This document shows, piece after piece, positions 1 to 12,424 of a stretch of DNA of 64,000 nucleotides. The DNA comes from Lamellibrachia columna. Taxonomy: Eukaryota > Annelida > Polychaeta > Sabellida > Siboglinidae. The DNA is taken from NCBI GenBank assembly GCA_963662155.1, contig OY759269.1, positions 749,001-813,000 on the forward strand. The letters run 5' to 3'. Each line of letters opens with the position of its first letter. The first letter of the stretch is position 1. Position numbers and translations under genes: made by a program. The notes beneath the pieces are model-generated. The model worked only from the letters and a program-made list of their open reading frames with translations, was not told where the DNA came from and ran no database searches.

Positions 1-642
1 TGCCGTTTGAGTTGAGGAACTGGCAAACTGCTGCCAATAGCATGGCCTACACGCCGGTTATGTATGTGAATCAGAGCCTGAATCAAACTCAATTTCGAAG
101 TCTACCGCGATCGCGCTTGACCACTGCGGAGTGCCAGCGGTGGGCAAAAATACAGTAGCGTTTTGGTTACTAGTGGCTGGCACATCAACATTATGGATCT
201 CCACCAACGTAACAAAGTATGCTGACTTGGCTACTAGTGGCAGGCACATCAACATTATGGATCTCCACCAACGTAACAAAGTATGCTGACTTGGCTACTA
301 GTGGCAGGCACATCAACATTATGGATCTCCACCAACGTAACAAAGTATGCTGACTTGGCTACTAGTGGCAGGCACATCAACATTATGGATCTCCACCAAC
401 GTAACAAAGTATGCTGACTCAGACTGTTCAGGGGCAATCACAGGAACACTGCTTTTATTCACGTTTATGAAAAAGGCATCGACTGTCGTGAACTCATTGC
501 ATCTTTTCACTCGCTTGGCAGGTGTCATTTTGAACTCGCCCCACGACATCCGGGTCACGGGATTGTTTTTTTTCAAATGAGAGTACCAATGGATAGGCAC
601 TGAGAAACGCCACATAAGCGCGTTTCCCAACCAATGACACAC
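1..642 (-). pseudogene. Possible coding fragment of unknown function
   Basis: Read on the minus strand, a frame open from about 642 gives a plausible protein stretch (SWGEFKMTPAKR, then KRCNEFTTVDAFFINVN). It runs into a 64-bp tandem repeat whose first copy encodes YFVTLVEIHNVDVPATS. Because 64 is not a multiple of three, each copy shifts the frame. After the last copy a sensible frame resumes (NQNATVFLPTAGTPQWSSAI) and stops soon after. Removing the extra copies in thought leaves one open frame, so the repeat looks like an expansion inside a formerly continuous coding sequence. I do not recognise the family; a transposase-related or host exon are both possible. Confidence 0.3.
164..419. repeat. 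64-bp tandem repeat, 4 copies
   Basis: Four copies with a 64-bp period; the word CACATCAACATTATGGATCT recurs at 181, 245, 309 and 373. The first copy differs slightly (GGTTACTAGTGGCTGG) and is probably the ancestral one on the minus-strand coding frame. Confidence 0.95.
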
Positions 643-851
643 GATTACAATAAATAGAGATCAACCGCAGTATCATTATGATTATTTTCCAACGATGTCA
701 AACATGACTCACACAACTTACTAATATGACTCATACAACATACTGACATGTTTACTCCTACAACCTATGTACATCCAGTTTTACTATTTCAAATACATTC
801 CTTATTCAAAATATAATATTATGTGGATATATTTAGGTGACCATTTCTATG

Positions 852-1450
852 AGTGGAAGCCCTAAATACTGTATATAACCACAAGAATATCACTAGGTTG
901 AAGAACTCATGGAAGCCCTAAACACTCTGTACGACCACAAGAATGTCACTAGGTTGAAGAACTCATGGAAACCCTAAACACTCTATATGACCACAAGAAT
1001 GTCACTATGTTGAAGAACTCATGGAAACCGTAAATACTCTATATGACCACAAGAATGTCACTAGATTGAAGAACTCATGGAAACCGTAAATACTCTATAT
1101 GACCACAAGAATGTCACTAGGTTGAAGAACTCATGGAAGCCTTAAATACTCTGTACGACCACAAGAATGTCACTAGGTTGAAGAACTCATGGAAACCCTA
1201 AACACTCTATATGACCACAAGAATGTCACTAGGTTGAAGAACTCATGGAAGCCTTAAATACTCTATATGACCACAAGAATGTCACTAGGTTGAAGAACTC
1301 ATGGAAACCCTAAATACTCTATACGACCACAAGAATGTCACTATGTTGAAGAGTGGAAGCGCTAAATACTGTATATGACCACAAGAATGCCACTATGTTG
1401 AAGAGTGGAAGCTCTAAATACTGTATATGACCACAAGATTGCCACTATGT
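852..1450. repeat. 56-bp minisatellite, left block, about 11 copies
   Basis: Degenerate copies of a 56-bp unit containing CCACAAGAATGTCACTAGGT and TTGAAGAACTCATGGAAGCC. These copies are more diverged than the right block (2141-4750) and the last ones lack a few bases. The two blocks are one array separated by a CR1 fragment. The region lies inside the long second intron of the minus-strand GLTP gene. Confidence 0.95.
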
Positions 1451-2140
1451 TTAACAAGATTGCCATCCAAGGCAAAGACCCAGATGGCAAGTGGACAAGG
1501 AAGCCATTGGCTTATCAAGAGTCCAACATTTTTAATCTGTGTAATCCACCCTCCTGAGACAGCATTTACACAATCTGTAGATCATTTGTTCCATTCACTG
1601 ATTGTCCTCTGTATTATTTCAAGTGTATCTATATCCTAGGTATACTTAGCTTGTCTCCTTGTATGTTATATTTTTCCTAATCAACCCAAGAATCTTATTA
1701 ACCTTTGAAGCTGCAATATCACACTGCTCTGAACCTTTAATATCAGCGCTTATTGTAACTCCTAAGTCCTTTTCTTTTACTGTAGTACCTAGAACAGTAT
1801 CTCCCATTTTATAGTTTATGTATGCAGGGGCCCTCCCAACAAAACATCCCCACATATCCAACTTCCTCTTCCCTACATAGATGCTGAATTAACGTGTTAA
1901 TTGCCATCCTCCGGCTATTTCGATATCCCTGAGCCTGCTCCCATTACCGGCAGAATCCCTGACAAAATTACCTGTTCAACCCATGTCTAAATATGGCAGT
2001 TGTACCCTCCATTTCTGCATTGTTAGTCCCTATGTGTACTAAAATAGAACCTCCCTTGCCCGGACCCATGATTTTTTCCACCCTCTCTGTGGTAGCCTGT
2101 ATTTTTACCCCTGGAAAGCAAACCACTACGATGTCCCCCT
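1451..2140 (-). mobile_element. CR1-like non-LTR retrotransposon fragment (ORF1 esterase fused to ORF2 end)
   Basis: On the minus strand the fragment begins with an esterase-like ORF1 piece typical of CR1 elements (GGSILVHIGTNNAEMEGTTA, then RRMAINTLIQHLCREEEVG). It then jumps directly at about 1825 into the reverse-transcriptase C-terminal part of ORF2 (NYKMGDTVLGTTVKEKDLGV, then NKILGLIRKNI). The middle of the element is therefore deleted. A related ORF2 stretch occurs at 43905-44035. The fragment splits the 56-bp array in two. Confidence 0.8.
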
Positions 2141-4750
2141 TGTTGAAGAGTGGAAGCCCTAAATAGTAAATACTCTATATGACCACAAGAATGCCACTAG
2201 GTTGAAGAACTCATGAAAGCCCTAAATACTCTATATGACCACAAGAATGCCACTAGGTTGAAGAACTCATGAAAGCCCTAAATACTCTATATGACCACAA
2301 GAATGCCACTAGGTTGAAGAACTCATGAAAGCCCTAAATACTCTATATGACCACAAGAATGCCACTAGGTTGAAGAACTCATGAAAGCCCTAAATACTCT
2401 ATATGACCACAAGAATGCCACTAGGTTGAAGAACTCATGAAAGCCCTAAATACTCTATATGACCACAAGAATGCCACTAGGTTGAAGAACTCATGAAAGC
2501 CCTAAATACTCTATATGACCACAAGAATGCCACTAGGTTGAAGAACTCATGGAAGCCCTAAATACTCTATATGACCACAAGAATGCCACTAGGTTGAAGA
2601 ACTCGTGAAAGCCCTAAATACTCTATATGACCACAAGAATGCCACTAGGTTGAAGAACTCGTGGAAGCCCTAAATACTCTATATGACCACAAGAATGCCA
2701 CTAGGTTGAAGAACTCGTGAAAGCCCTAAATACTCTATATGACCACAAGAATGCCACTAGGTTGAAGAACTCGTGAAAGCCCTAAATACTCTATATGACC
2801 ACAAGAATGCCACAAGGTTGAAGAACTCGTGAAAGCCCTAAATACTCTATATGACCACAAGAATGCCACTAGGTTGAAGAACTCGTGAAAGCCCTAAATA
2901 CTCTATATGACCACAAGAATGCCACTAGGTTGAAGAACTCGTGAAAGCCCTAAATACTCTATATGACCACAAGAATGCCACTAGGTTGAAGAACTCGTGA
3001 AAGCCCTAAATACTCTATATGACCACAAGAATGCCACTAGGTTGAAGAACTCATGAAAGCCCTAAATACTCTATATGACCACAAGAATGCCACTAGGTTG
3101 AAGAACTCATGAAAGCCCTAAATACTCTATATGACCACAAGAATGCCACTAGGTTGAAGAACTCGTGAAAGCCCTAAATACTCTATATGACCACAAGAAT
3201 GCCACTAGGTTGAAGAACTCGTGAAAGCCCTAAATACTCTATATGACCTCAAGAATGCCACTAGGTTGAAGAACTCGTGAAAGCCCTAAATACTCTATAT
3301 GACCTCAAGAATGCCACTAGGTTGAAGAACTCGTGAAAGCCCTAAATACTCTATATGACCACAAGAATGCCACTAGGTTGAAGAACTCATGAAAGCCCTA
3401 AATACTCTATATGACCACAAGAATGCCACTAGGTTGAAGAACTCATGAAAGCCCTAAATACTCTATATGACCACAAGAATGCCACTAGGTTGAAGAACTC
3501 ATGAAAGCCCTAAATACTCTATATGACCACAAGAATGCCACTAGGTTGAAGAACTCGTGAAAGCCCTAAATACTCTATATGACCTCAAGAATGCCACTAG
3601 GTTGAAGAACTCGTGAAAGCCCTAAATACTCTATATGACCACAAGAATGCCACTAGGTTGAAGAACTCGTGAAAGCCCTAAATACTCTATATGACCACAA
3701 GAATGCCACTAGGTTGAAGAACTCGTGAAAGCCCTAAATACTCTATATGACCACAAGAATGCCACTAGGTTGAAGAACTCGTGAAAGCCCTAAATACTCT
3801 ATATGACCACAATAATGCCACTAGGTTGAAGAACTCGTGAAAGCCCTAAATACTCTATATGACCACAAGAATGCCACTAGGTTGAAGAACTCATGAAAGC
3901 CCTAAATACTCTATATGACCACAAGAATGCCACTAGGTTGAAGAACTCATGAAAGCCCTAAATACTCTATATGACCACAAGAATGCCACTAGGTTGAAGA
4001 ACTCGTGAAAGCCCTAAATACTCTCTATTACCACAAGAATGCCACTAGGTTGAAGAACTCGTGAAAGCCCTAAATACTCTATATGACCACAAGAATGCCA
4101 CTAGGTTGAAGAACTCATGGAAGCCCTAAGTACTCTATATGACCACAAGAATGCCACTAGGTTGAAGAACTCATGGAAGCCCTAAATACTCTATATGACC
4201 ACAAGAATGTCACTAGGTTGAAGAACTCATGGAAGCCCTAAGTACTCTATATGACCACAAGAATGCCACTAGGTTGAAGAACTCATGAAAGCCCTAAATA
4301 CTCTATATGACCACAAGAATGCCACTAGGTTGAAGAACTCATGGAAGCCCTAAATACTCTATATGATCACAAGAATGCCACTAGGTTGAAGAACTCATGT
4401 AAGCTCTAAATACTCTACATGACCTCAAGAATGCCACTAGGTTGAAGAACTCATGGAAGCCCTAAATACTCTATATGACCACAAGAATGCCACTAGGCTG
4501 AAGAACTCATGTAAGCTCTAAATACTCTACATGACCTCAAGAATGCCACTAGGTTGAAGAACTCATGGAAGCCCTAAGTACTCTATATGACCACAAGAAT
4601 GCCACTAGGTTGAAGAACTCATGTAAGCTCTAAATACTCTACATGACCTCAAGAATGCCACTAGGTTGAAGAACTCATGGAAGCCCTAAGTACTCTATAT
4701 GACATAAGAATGTCACTATGCTGAAGAGTGGAAGCCCTAAATACCCCCAC
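2141..4750. repeat. 56-bp minisatellite, right block, about 46 copies
   Basis: A nearly homogeneous 56-bp unit (start CCTAAATACTCTATATGACC). Variants include a GTG/ATG switch in the AACTC(A/G)TG word and a GACC(A/T)CAAG switch. Similar variants cluster, as expected from local unequal exchange. No unbroken frame is kept because the unit is not a multiple of 3. Confidence 0.97.
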
Positions 4751-4770
4751 AAGAATGTCTCACCCTCCAC

Positions 4771-5600
4771 TCAGTTCCCAGAGCCGGTAGGTACCAAAGT
4801 AGATCTACTTCGTTACTTTATTTGAGTATTTTTTTTTTACTTTCTACTTGTAACAAAGTACATTTTTTTTGGATTTACTTTTACTTGTAACGAAGTAGAA
4901 TTACGTGTTACTTTTGTAAAGGTAACAAAGTACCGACACTGGGCAATTTTTTTTTCCACTGCATAATTATTCCACTGCATACAGAAACGACATACACACT
5001 ATGCGCGGAATCACCGTGCATAAATCCATAATCTGTCTTCTGATTCTATGCCTCCTGACCGATCTTCTGACCTATATAAATCAAGTGTAGCCGATAGTCG
5101 CCACTTGTCTTTTGACTTTCCATTTGCGCGACCCGTTTTTATACATTTTGTTTCGTTTGCGAGAGCGGTCTATACTATAGTCAGGACGGCGCCAACACAA
5201 CTACAGCACCAGTGGCTTTATTTGTCGTCGGTATTTCGCATACATAAAGTCTGCAATACGTGCGTGCATCGGGGATACAGAGTTTGAGCAGCAGTTGCTG
5301 CTCAAGCTAAATAAAGTTTCAAGCTAAATAAAGAGTTTGTGTAACCTGGTGTACCTTACAATCTTTTGCTGTCTTATCAGTGTGAGGAAGTGTGTATTTG
5401 TCTGCACATGTTAACTTAAAAAGTACTATTTCCGTTCTTATATTTGTGGGCTCGTGAGTCGTGGTCTACTTTTGATTCTACTTCAAGTAGAAATTTTTAC
5501 TTTCTACTTTTACTCAGATTTTTTGAGTACATTTTTCAGGATCTACTTCTACTTTTACTGAAGTAAAAAAAATTCTACTTGCTACAGCCGTGTCAGTTCC
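4771..5600. mobile_element. Non-autonomous hAT-like element with 8-bp target duplication
   Basis: The element spans 4779-5592 (814 bp). It is flanked by identical 8-bp direct repeats TCAGTTCC at 4771-4778 and 5593-5600. Ends are CAGAGCCGGTAG on the left and, reverse-complemented, CACGGCTGTAG on the right, a short imperfect terminal inverted repeat of the hAT type. The interior is rich in GTAC/TACTTT words and has no transposase. An 8-bp duplication is the hAT hallmark. Confidence 0.75.
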
Positions 5601-5872
5601 CTGGCCAAGAGATACATCTGCCTGGGCTGTCAATTGGCAGACACATCATTATTATGTCAACGTTATACTGTTATTAAAGTTTTTTGGGCCAGCTTCTTCC
5701 ATTGTCCAGATGAAACCTCTAATAATTTCACTATCTGATGGTGAGACTCTTTTTTTATCAATCAGTGACACTCAAAGCTTCCTAGTCATAATGCCTCTAC
5801 ACATTGCTTAATTGTTTTCAAATGTGAGACTCCAGGCATATTTTGCAGAAGAAAAAACAATAGAAAACTTAC
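5601..5872. other. GLTP intron 2 sequence without recognisable feature
   Basis: Unique-looking intronic sequence between the hAT element and GLTP exon 2. I see no further exon on either strand. Confidence 0.5.
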
Positions 5873-5928
5873 AGTTATATTGCCCTCCATGTCAACCTTG
5901 ACCGTCTTGAAGGGTGTACCGAGCATAT
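5873..5928 (-). CDS. GLTP: GLTP coding exon 2
   Basis: A 56-base exon (2 bases plus 18 codons) too short to show as an open frame. AG at 5929-5930 and GT at 5871-5872 (complement) bound it. It encodes the VKVDMEGNIT headgroup-binding stretch. Confidence 0.85.
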
Positions 5929-7337
5929 CTAAAACATGTCATGATATCCTTTCTTGCAACACAATGTACATGTATATTTTTTATTTTTTAAATGGCAAAA
6001 TATGGTGTGCGTGTGTGTGTGCATGTGTGTGTGTGTGCGCATGTGTGTGTGCACGCGTGTGTGTATGCGCATGTGTGTGTGCACGTGTGTGTGTGCGCGC
6101 GCATGTGTGCGTGTTTGCATTTTGGTAAAAGGTCATCACACAACCTACTAAAAAGATTGGTTGGTGACCTGGTGTATAGAGCTGCCTATGTTTAAAGAAC
6201 TGTTGTGGAACAGCAGGTTAGTCAAAAAAATGGCACACGTCAGACTTCTAGTAAGAGTAGCCACATTAACAAGACTCAAAAGTGATCTTGTCAATGTGTG
6301 AGTAATTGGAACAGAATGAAATGATTCCTGGAGTGTGGGTTAGATACATCATGAACATTTCTCTCACAGATACATCCCTTATATTACAAATGTAAAGGAA
6401 TTATCTATTCAAGTCCAACGTAATCTTACCACTATTTCAAGTCTCACGGCATTACAGGCTTTGATTTTCCCAAGGATCCATGAGTACGAGATTCATTGTT
6501 TCATCCTCCAGACTCCTTATACAGCCCTTGATAGGAGTCTGTGTGACTACTTACTTTAGAAGATGATCATTCCTGTGCTAAACTGGCTGATTTCAATGGT
6601 ATGTTAATGCACCTACATGCTGCCATCTTGGTTCAGTTCTGGGCTGTACCGAGTGGTCATACTTCTGTTTGTTTGAAAATACTTGTGAGCACAGCACAGC
6701 TCTGTTATATGCATTTCCAATTTGAATTATGGGCTGAATGGAAGTGCTCGCATCTGATAGCACAAAGAATTAAATTAAATTATTAAATCATCATGCCAGC
6801 ACTAGATGTATCAACTGGGGTGACCACCAATTAAATATTAACAAAACACATAATGCAGGTGCTAATGATGGGCAAACAAGCTTATGTGAGACTCTGGGGG
6901 TCTGCACATCTTTCATATTTTCAGTCTCAAATGCACAAATTTTAGGCAAATGTTTGTGCCTTTTTAGATGCTGAGAAAATCAGTTCTTATACAGCATACA
7001 ATCCAGTCCTTGGGACCACTCAGTGCTTTACACTTCATCCTTGGCAGATACAAAAACTAGAAATATCTGGGAGGCTTTCAGTCATGTATTAGTCACTTCC
7101 TAATTTTCATTGGAGGGCTTTTTTCACAGAATGACCAATAATTGTATTAAAGCTATAGGTACTATAGGGTTACCTAAACGCACTTTTTTACAGCAAATTA
7201 TATAATCTAGTCCACTTACCAAAAAATGGTAGAATTGCCTTGGTCGCTTTTAGAAATGGCATCATCTCTAGTTCAATCATTGCATTCTCCGGCACTTTTA
7301 GATACTTTGGGTCAAGCCTTGCGAAGAACGTCGTCAT
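5873..7337 (-). CDS. GLTP: Glycolipid transfer protein, first two coding exons (partial gene)
   Basis: Glycolipid transfer proteins are cytosolic carriers that move glycosphingolipids between membranes. Coding exon 1 is complement 7220-7337 (ATG, 39 codons plus 1 base, donor G|GTAAGTG). Exon 2 is complement 5873-5928 (acceptor TTTTAG, donor ACT|GTAAGT). Joined across the split codon they give 58 residues. Family matches are IELEMMPFLKATKAILPFFD and then MLGTPFKTVKVDMEGNIT. Asp52 and Asn56 have the four-residue spacing of the headgroup-binding Asp48/Asn52 of human GLTP. Both junctions are canonical and the phases agree, so this looks like a live gene. The remaining exons are not visible; they must lie left of position 1, making intron 2 at least 5.8 kb, or have been lost. 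Confidence 0.85.
6000..6120. repeat. (GT)n/(GC)-interrupted microsatellite
   Basis: Alternating GT with GCGC and GCAC interruptions, inside GLTP intron 1. The short frames on both strands here are artefacts. Confidence 0.95.
7220..7337 (-). CDS. GLTP: GLTP coding exon 1
   Basis: Begins at the ATG at 7337-7335 and ends one base into an Asp codon before GTAAG. It encodes the PFL...LPFF segment that starts the GLTP fold. Confidence 0.85.
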
Positions 7338-9030
7338 CTTCCACAAATTACGGTATTCAGGAATAAAAGCTTATGTAAAATCTAACACACATCCAAATAT
7401 TAAAGTCTCAGCCTCTGTTCGGAATGTTAATTGTACGTGAAAACGTCTGTTTAACGATGGGAATAACAATATTAATAACATAAGTTACGACATGTCAAAT
7501 GACACCGTAATATTCTAAGACTAAGACTACAATAGTCAATACACCGTTGCAGATCCGCCGTAATTGTATATATTTAATGAAGTACTGTCACAGCCGCCAC
7601 TGGCCTACTCACTGTCACTACTGTCTCCAGTGACCAGGGGTAACCCGTCAGGCGTCACTACACAGTATCCACTACACTGTCTACAGAGTCACAGAGACAG
7701 GCTACACATGTATCAGTCAACTCTCACGCATCTGGGCTTCTGGCGTGCCACTCACGCATTCGACGGACATGTCACGCCCTGCACCACGAATGGTACACAT
7801 GCGATAAATTAACAGCTAATATAAATTTTATTTTCGCTGCAAAACCTGCTAATGACCTCCGGAAGCCGCGAGATTCAGTTCCTTCTTAACGTATGCTACG
7901 AGCAATGCAATTGGACGTTTATTGACCCATTTATTATAACAAGAATCAATCAGCAGCGACCTTCTTTAACCGAGGTGTTTGCGCATCACGTGACTTCATT
8001 GTTGCGACAGCAACACAAGAGGGTTCAGCCTACTGTTACGTTTCCCATTGGTGACCATGTTAACGTTTGGCACGATTATAAGAAAACGGGACCATAACAA
8101 ATTCTGAAACGTCTTTCCTGTCGTTGTCATCATCTCATTGAAATACTGGTTGAGTTTTGTCAAAATCACATATTTCTAACTCTTTTAAAACGGCTGAACG
8201 TGCCATACCCTTCAATATTTACCAATTTCTGCATAAATTACTACGCACACGTGCCTTGTGGCGAAAAAATTGCCAAAAATCCTTCCGCCTATTTAAATCA
8301 TCTAAAAATCCACGGTTACACTGCTAACGTGTTCTACCAGCAAACTTGCCGATGTGTCTGCTCAAATGCAGTTATGTCAGATGATATGATTTTTTTTTAA
8401 ATTACACATCTAAAATTACTGTGCCCTACATTCGTAACACACCAGGAAGTCTAACTGAGGCATGATCCCAAGAAATATTTTCCAGGAGGGCACATCCCCA
8501 GACCCAGCTAGCAGGACTCCACTGGTCCATGTCGACCTCCACGGGAAGTAGAATTACCGTAAAACGTCAAATAAAACACATTTGGCTGCTTCCAGACCCA
8601 CCATGTTGTGTCACTGTTGTAATATATTTATTAATAAGAATGGTATGTTTCTATATTGCAGTAATGAAATATGTTAGTTATTACACGGTACTCACGTTTG
8701 ACAATTTTGTGTTGAAGGAATATATATTCGCGTATTTGGAGAATATTTGATAAACGTCTAAATGAAGGGCCATTATCTTTAGAAGACAACATTTAAAGCG
8801 AAACGAGTCATGGTTTTCGGTCAATGCACCTATATGAGTTACTACAACATAACAATTTGTAACTACAATTAATCATAATTTTAATTGTCATGTTTTTAAA
8901 ACATTTGTATAAAATATTTTACTTCTTTGTGAACCGTATGATATCATATCTTTACAAGAGCTCTAGCTGGCTCGCCAGTGTAGATATTACTTTAATGTGG
9001 TCAATTCTTAAAGACTTTGAAGCGAATTGT
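7338..9030. other. GLTP upstream region, no gene recognised
   Basis: Contains the presumed GLTP promoter side (7338-7600) and AT-rich unique sequence. Short open frames exist (for example 7852-8097) but lack family resemblance and convincing splice context. No CpG-rich block or clear TATA box stands out. Confidence 0.5.
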
Positions 9031-11800
9031 GTTAGTGCTATGAATGACCAGCTCCATCTACAGGACGTCTATATGGTGTTAGTGCTACGAATGACCAGCT
9101 CCGTCTACATGACGTCTATATGGTGGTATTAGTGTACTATGGAGAATACAACTATTTCTCATGCATGCAAATGTTTTTATCTACAAGATGTCAGGTTACT
9201 TGGAATTTACATAGATACTAAGGATGGCAAATAATTGTTTTTCCTAAACGTATACCTGCCCTACCAATCACCCAACAACTATGAGAAGTTTTCTAATTAT
9301 TTGGACAACATTGCTTCATTAATGGAAGAAAAAAACACAAGCAACATTATTATAACTGGTGATTTTAATGCTGCACTCCTTTTGAAGCTGAGCTAATTGG
9401 TATGTGTGACACTATTGGTTTGGTAATCTCGTATTATGAAAAATTTGGTCGAACCTGCAATACTTATACTTATGTGAGTGATGCACATAATTCTACCTCG
9501 TGGTTAGATCACTTTATTTGTTCACATAGTGTACATTCAATGATCACTGACTTACACATTTTAGATGAATGCCCTAGTTCGGACCATCTCCCTGTAGGAC
9601 TTGTTATCTCTGTCTGTAACTGCAAAAAGTCATAACAATGTATCTAACGAGAAGCATGCTGATAAAATGCCTCCTATTTTTAGATGGTCCAAAGCACAAG
9701 ATTATAATATGAGAGAATATGGAAAGAGTAGTGCTGTGCATCTGGACAAAGTACACATTCCAGAGTCATTTACATGCACTAAGACAATTTTGTTCAAATA
9801 GGTAGCATATATGTGACATCGATAATCTATCTGATGATTTTTGCAATGCACTTCGGGTTTCTAGTCTTGAAACTATTAACACATGCAAAAAACATTGTGT
9901 CAAGAAGCCAGAAATGTTATATTATGTGGCGTGACATGGGAAAACCTAAGCACGGCCCACTTTGTGAACTAATGCAGAAAACTAGATTATATTTTAAATA
10001 TATTAAACAGTGCGAACAAAGAGAAGACATGGCTCGAGCAGATGCCATGGCAAAATCCATGCATACTAAAGATACAGTTACTTTTTGGAAAAACATATAT
10101 AAATTGTATTTGTACATGAAAGTTATTCCTAAAACTTCTTCTGTTAATGGTGCTGACAATTCTTCTTCCATATCAGCCATGTGGAAAACACATTTTGAAT
10201 CTTTGTTAAACAATGTCACTGCTGATGAAAATATGCAAAATGTGAAAGAGTGTGTAAACAATACTGGGAATTTGTGTAATGACAATGACATACACATAAC
10301 ATCTTGTATGGTGCAGGATGCTATACATACAGATAGGCGCATAACTATACTACCGTAAATTTTTTACTCTAGTGTTATCTCACATGGATATCTACCCGAT
10401 GACTTTATAAAATCTATTATTATAACATTAGTCAAAAACAAGTCTGGTGACACGAGTGATGTTAATAACTATATGCCTATAGCGCTTGTCACAGTTGCTT
10501 CTAAGATCATTGAAATTATATTGCTTGAACTCAAGGAACCTTATTTGGATACAACGTACATTCAGTTTGGATTCAAGAAGGGCCATTCTGCTAATCATTG
10601 TATATATGCATATGAAAATGTTATTCAGTATTATAGAAGTTAAAATAGTCCTGTGTATACATGCTTTTTAGATGCATCTAAAGCGTTTGATAGAGTTAAT
10701 CATTGGACACTCTTTAGAAAATGGTTTAATCGAGGTGTGCCTGTCCTACTCATACGAATCTTGTTATACTTGGTAGAGAACCCAAATGTTTTGTACTAAA
10801 TGGGGTTCCACGTACTCTGACAAGGTGGGATTTTATCTCCCTACTTATTTACTGAATACGTTGATGATTTAGGAAATATGTTAAATTGTGCAGGTGTAGG
10901 TTGTCATATACACAACTGACATACTAACCATATGTTTTATGCAGATGATATATGTTATGTGTTATTGCGCATAGTCCCAGTGGTCTTCAGACTTTGCTGA
11001 ATATTTGTGTAAGTTTGGTTTTGAAAATGACACTAAATATAATCCTATAAAGTCGATATATATATTTTTATCAAACCACGTGGCTTTCATCTGAAATGTC
11101 CAGATATTTATATGAACAATAAAAAAACTTGTATTTGTTGAAAAGACAAAATATTTAGGAGTAGTGATCTGAAATGACTTGAAAGACGTTGAAGGTATGT
11201 TAAGACACCTGCGCAGCTTTTATGTTAGGTCTAACGGCATTATCCGAACATTTCACAACTGTTCCATTGGGGTTAAACTACATATGTTTCATGCATATCG
11301 TTGTACAATTTATTGTTCCTAACTCTTGGTAAATGTTAAAAAGGGCACCTATTTAAAACTTAATGTTGCTTACAACAATGCATAGACAGATCTTAGGATA
11401 CTACCGATGGGACAGTGCGAGAAACATGTTTGCCAGTAATGCTATTGACACATTTGATGCCTTATTGTGCAATAATGTTTATGGTTTTAGAAAACGTATT
11501 CTTAACATTGACAGTGACATGAACAATTGTACAGATATTTTAATGGGCCCATGTGGAGTAGCTGGGCTGAATCACTGTATACTGTAAGATGGTGACTTTA
11601 TATCCTTTTTTGCATATTTATTTAATTTATTTCTTTTACTTTTTATAACCTATTTTTTATTAACTTTTTTAACTTATATTTATTTTATATTTTATTTACT
11701 TTAAAAATTTATGTATGTTTTATACCTATTTGTATGTACCGATTGCTTATGGGTGTTTTTTACCTAAAATAAATGTATTCGTATTCGTAATTAAGAATAT
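9031..11800 (+). mobile_element. Degenerate non-LTR retrotransposon (endonuclease plus reverse transcriptase)
   Basis: An apurinic-type endonuclease appears at about 9180-9620 (VYLPYQSPNNYEKFSNYLDN, then ITGDFNA, then SSDHLPVGL). A connector follows at 9640-10350. Reverse transcriptase lies at about 10369-11000 (CFLDASKAFDRVNHW, then GGILSPYLF, then MFYADDICYV), and a C-terminal region ends near 11587. Stops and frameshifts break it throughout. The 3' end has AATAAA followed by TATTCGTATTCG, the short tandem tail seen on CR1/L2-group elements. A 47-bp direct duplication sits near its 5' limit (9031 and 9078). The clade (Daphne-like or another CR1-group lineage) is uncertain. Confidence 0.85.
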
Positions 11801-11960
11801 CACGCCTGTGGCTTACTAGGAAAACCTTATTGAACACACACCATTCTTGGGTCACGCCTTACTGTCAGATAACACTACGTCACGAGCGTGGTATCCTGGC
11901 AGTATTCGCTCCACACATGAAACTATATTTGTATACACCTATATAGGAACGCTATACTTA

Positions 11961-12085
11961 CAGTTCGTGATAAGGCGGTAGCGTTAGTGATGTAAGATCG
12001 GTGACAGGACTCGGCTCATTGAGAATAAAATAACCATAGTAGGCTCTTCACAACGATTGTTATTGTTATCTGTAAATATTAACAC
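11961..12085 (+). repeat. Left LTR-like direct repeat
   Basis: Matches 19966-20096 with many substitutions. Shared words include GCGGTAGCGTT, GACAGGACTC and GTTATTGTT. LTR ends are not clear. Confidence 0.6.
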
Positions 12086-12424
12086 TGAACAATTGACAAG
12101 CACAACATATCCTCTGCAAACAGACAACGCCTCAACACCTTCGGCCGACGCAGGGTTAGCTTTACACTCCTTGGTCGACCGTGCTTTCACGAAATGATCG
12201 AGGCCGACGTCGTTCATCCAATTTTGCGCATGGACGTCTTTCAGATTGCCGAAGGAAAACGTTTTTGATCGATCCGTTGAAACGCTGCCTGACGGATTGC
12301 ATCACCTTGGTCGGAAGAATGTCTCTGTCTTTTCATTGATTCCCTGCCTGGGTGCGCCTGAGGACAATAATATTGGTCGTACACTGCGGGAGGCGAACAC
12401 AAGGCGACTAAACCGTGGACGTAG

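Noticed and set aside
852..4750. CRISPR-like regular repeats
   Set aside because: Contiguous tandem units without unique spacers, in a eukaryotic genome; no cas genes.
5048..5287. Frame inside the hAT-like element
   Set aside because: No transposase motifs and the element is too short to encode one.
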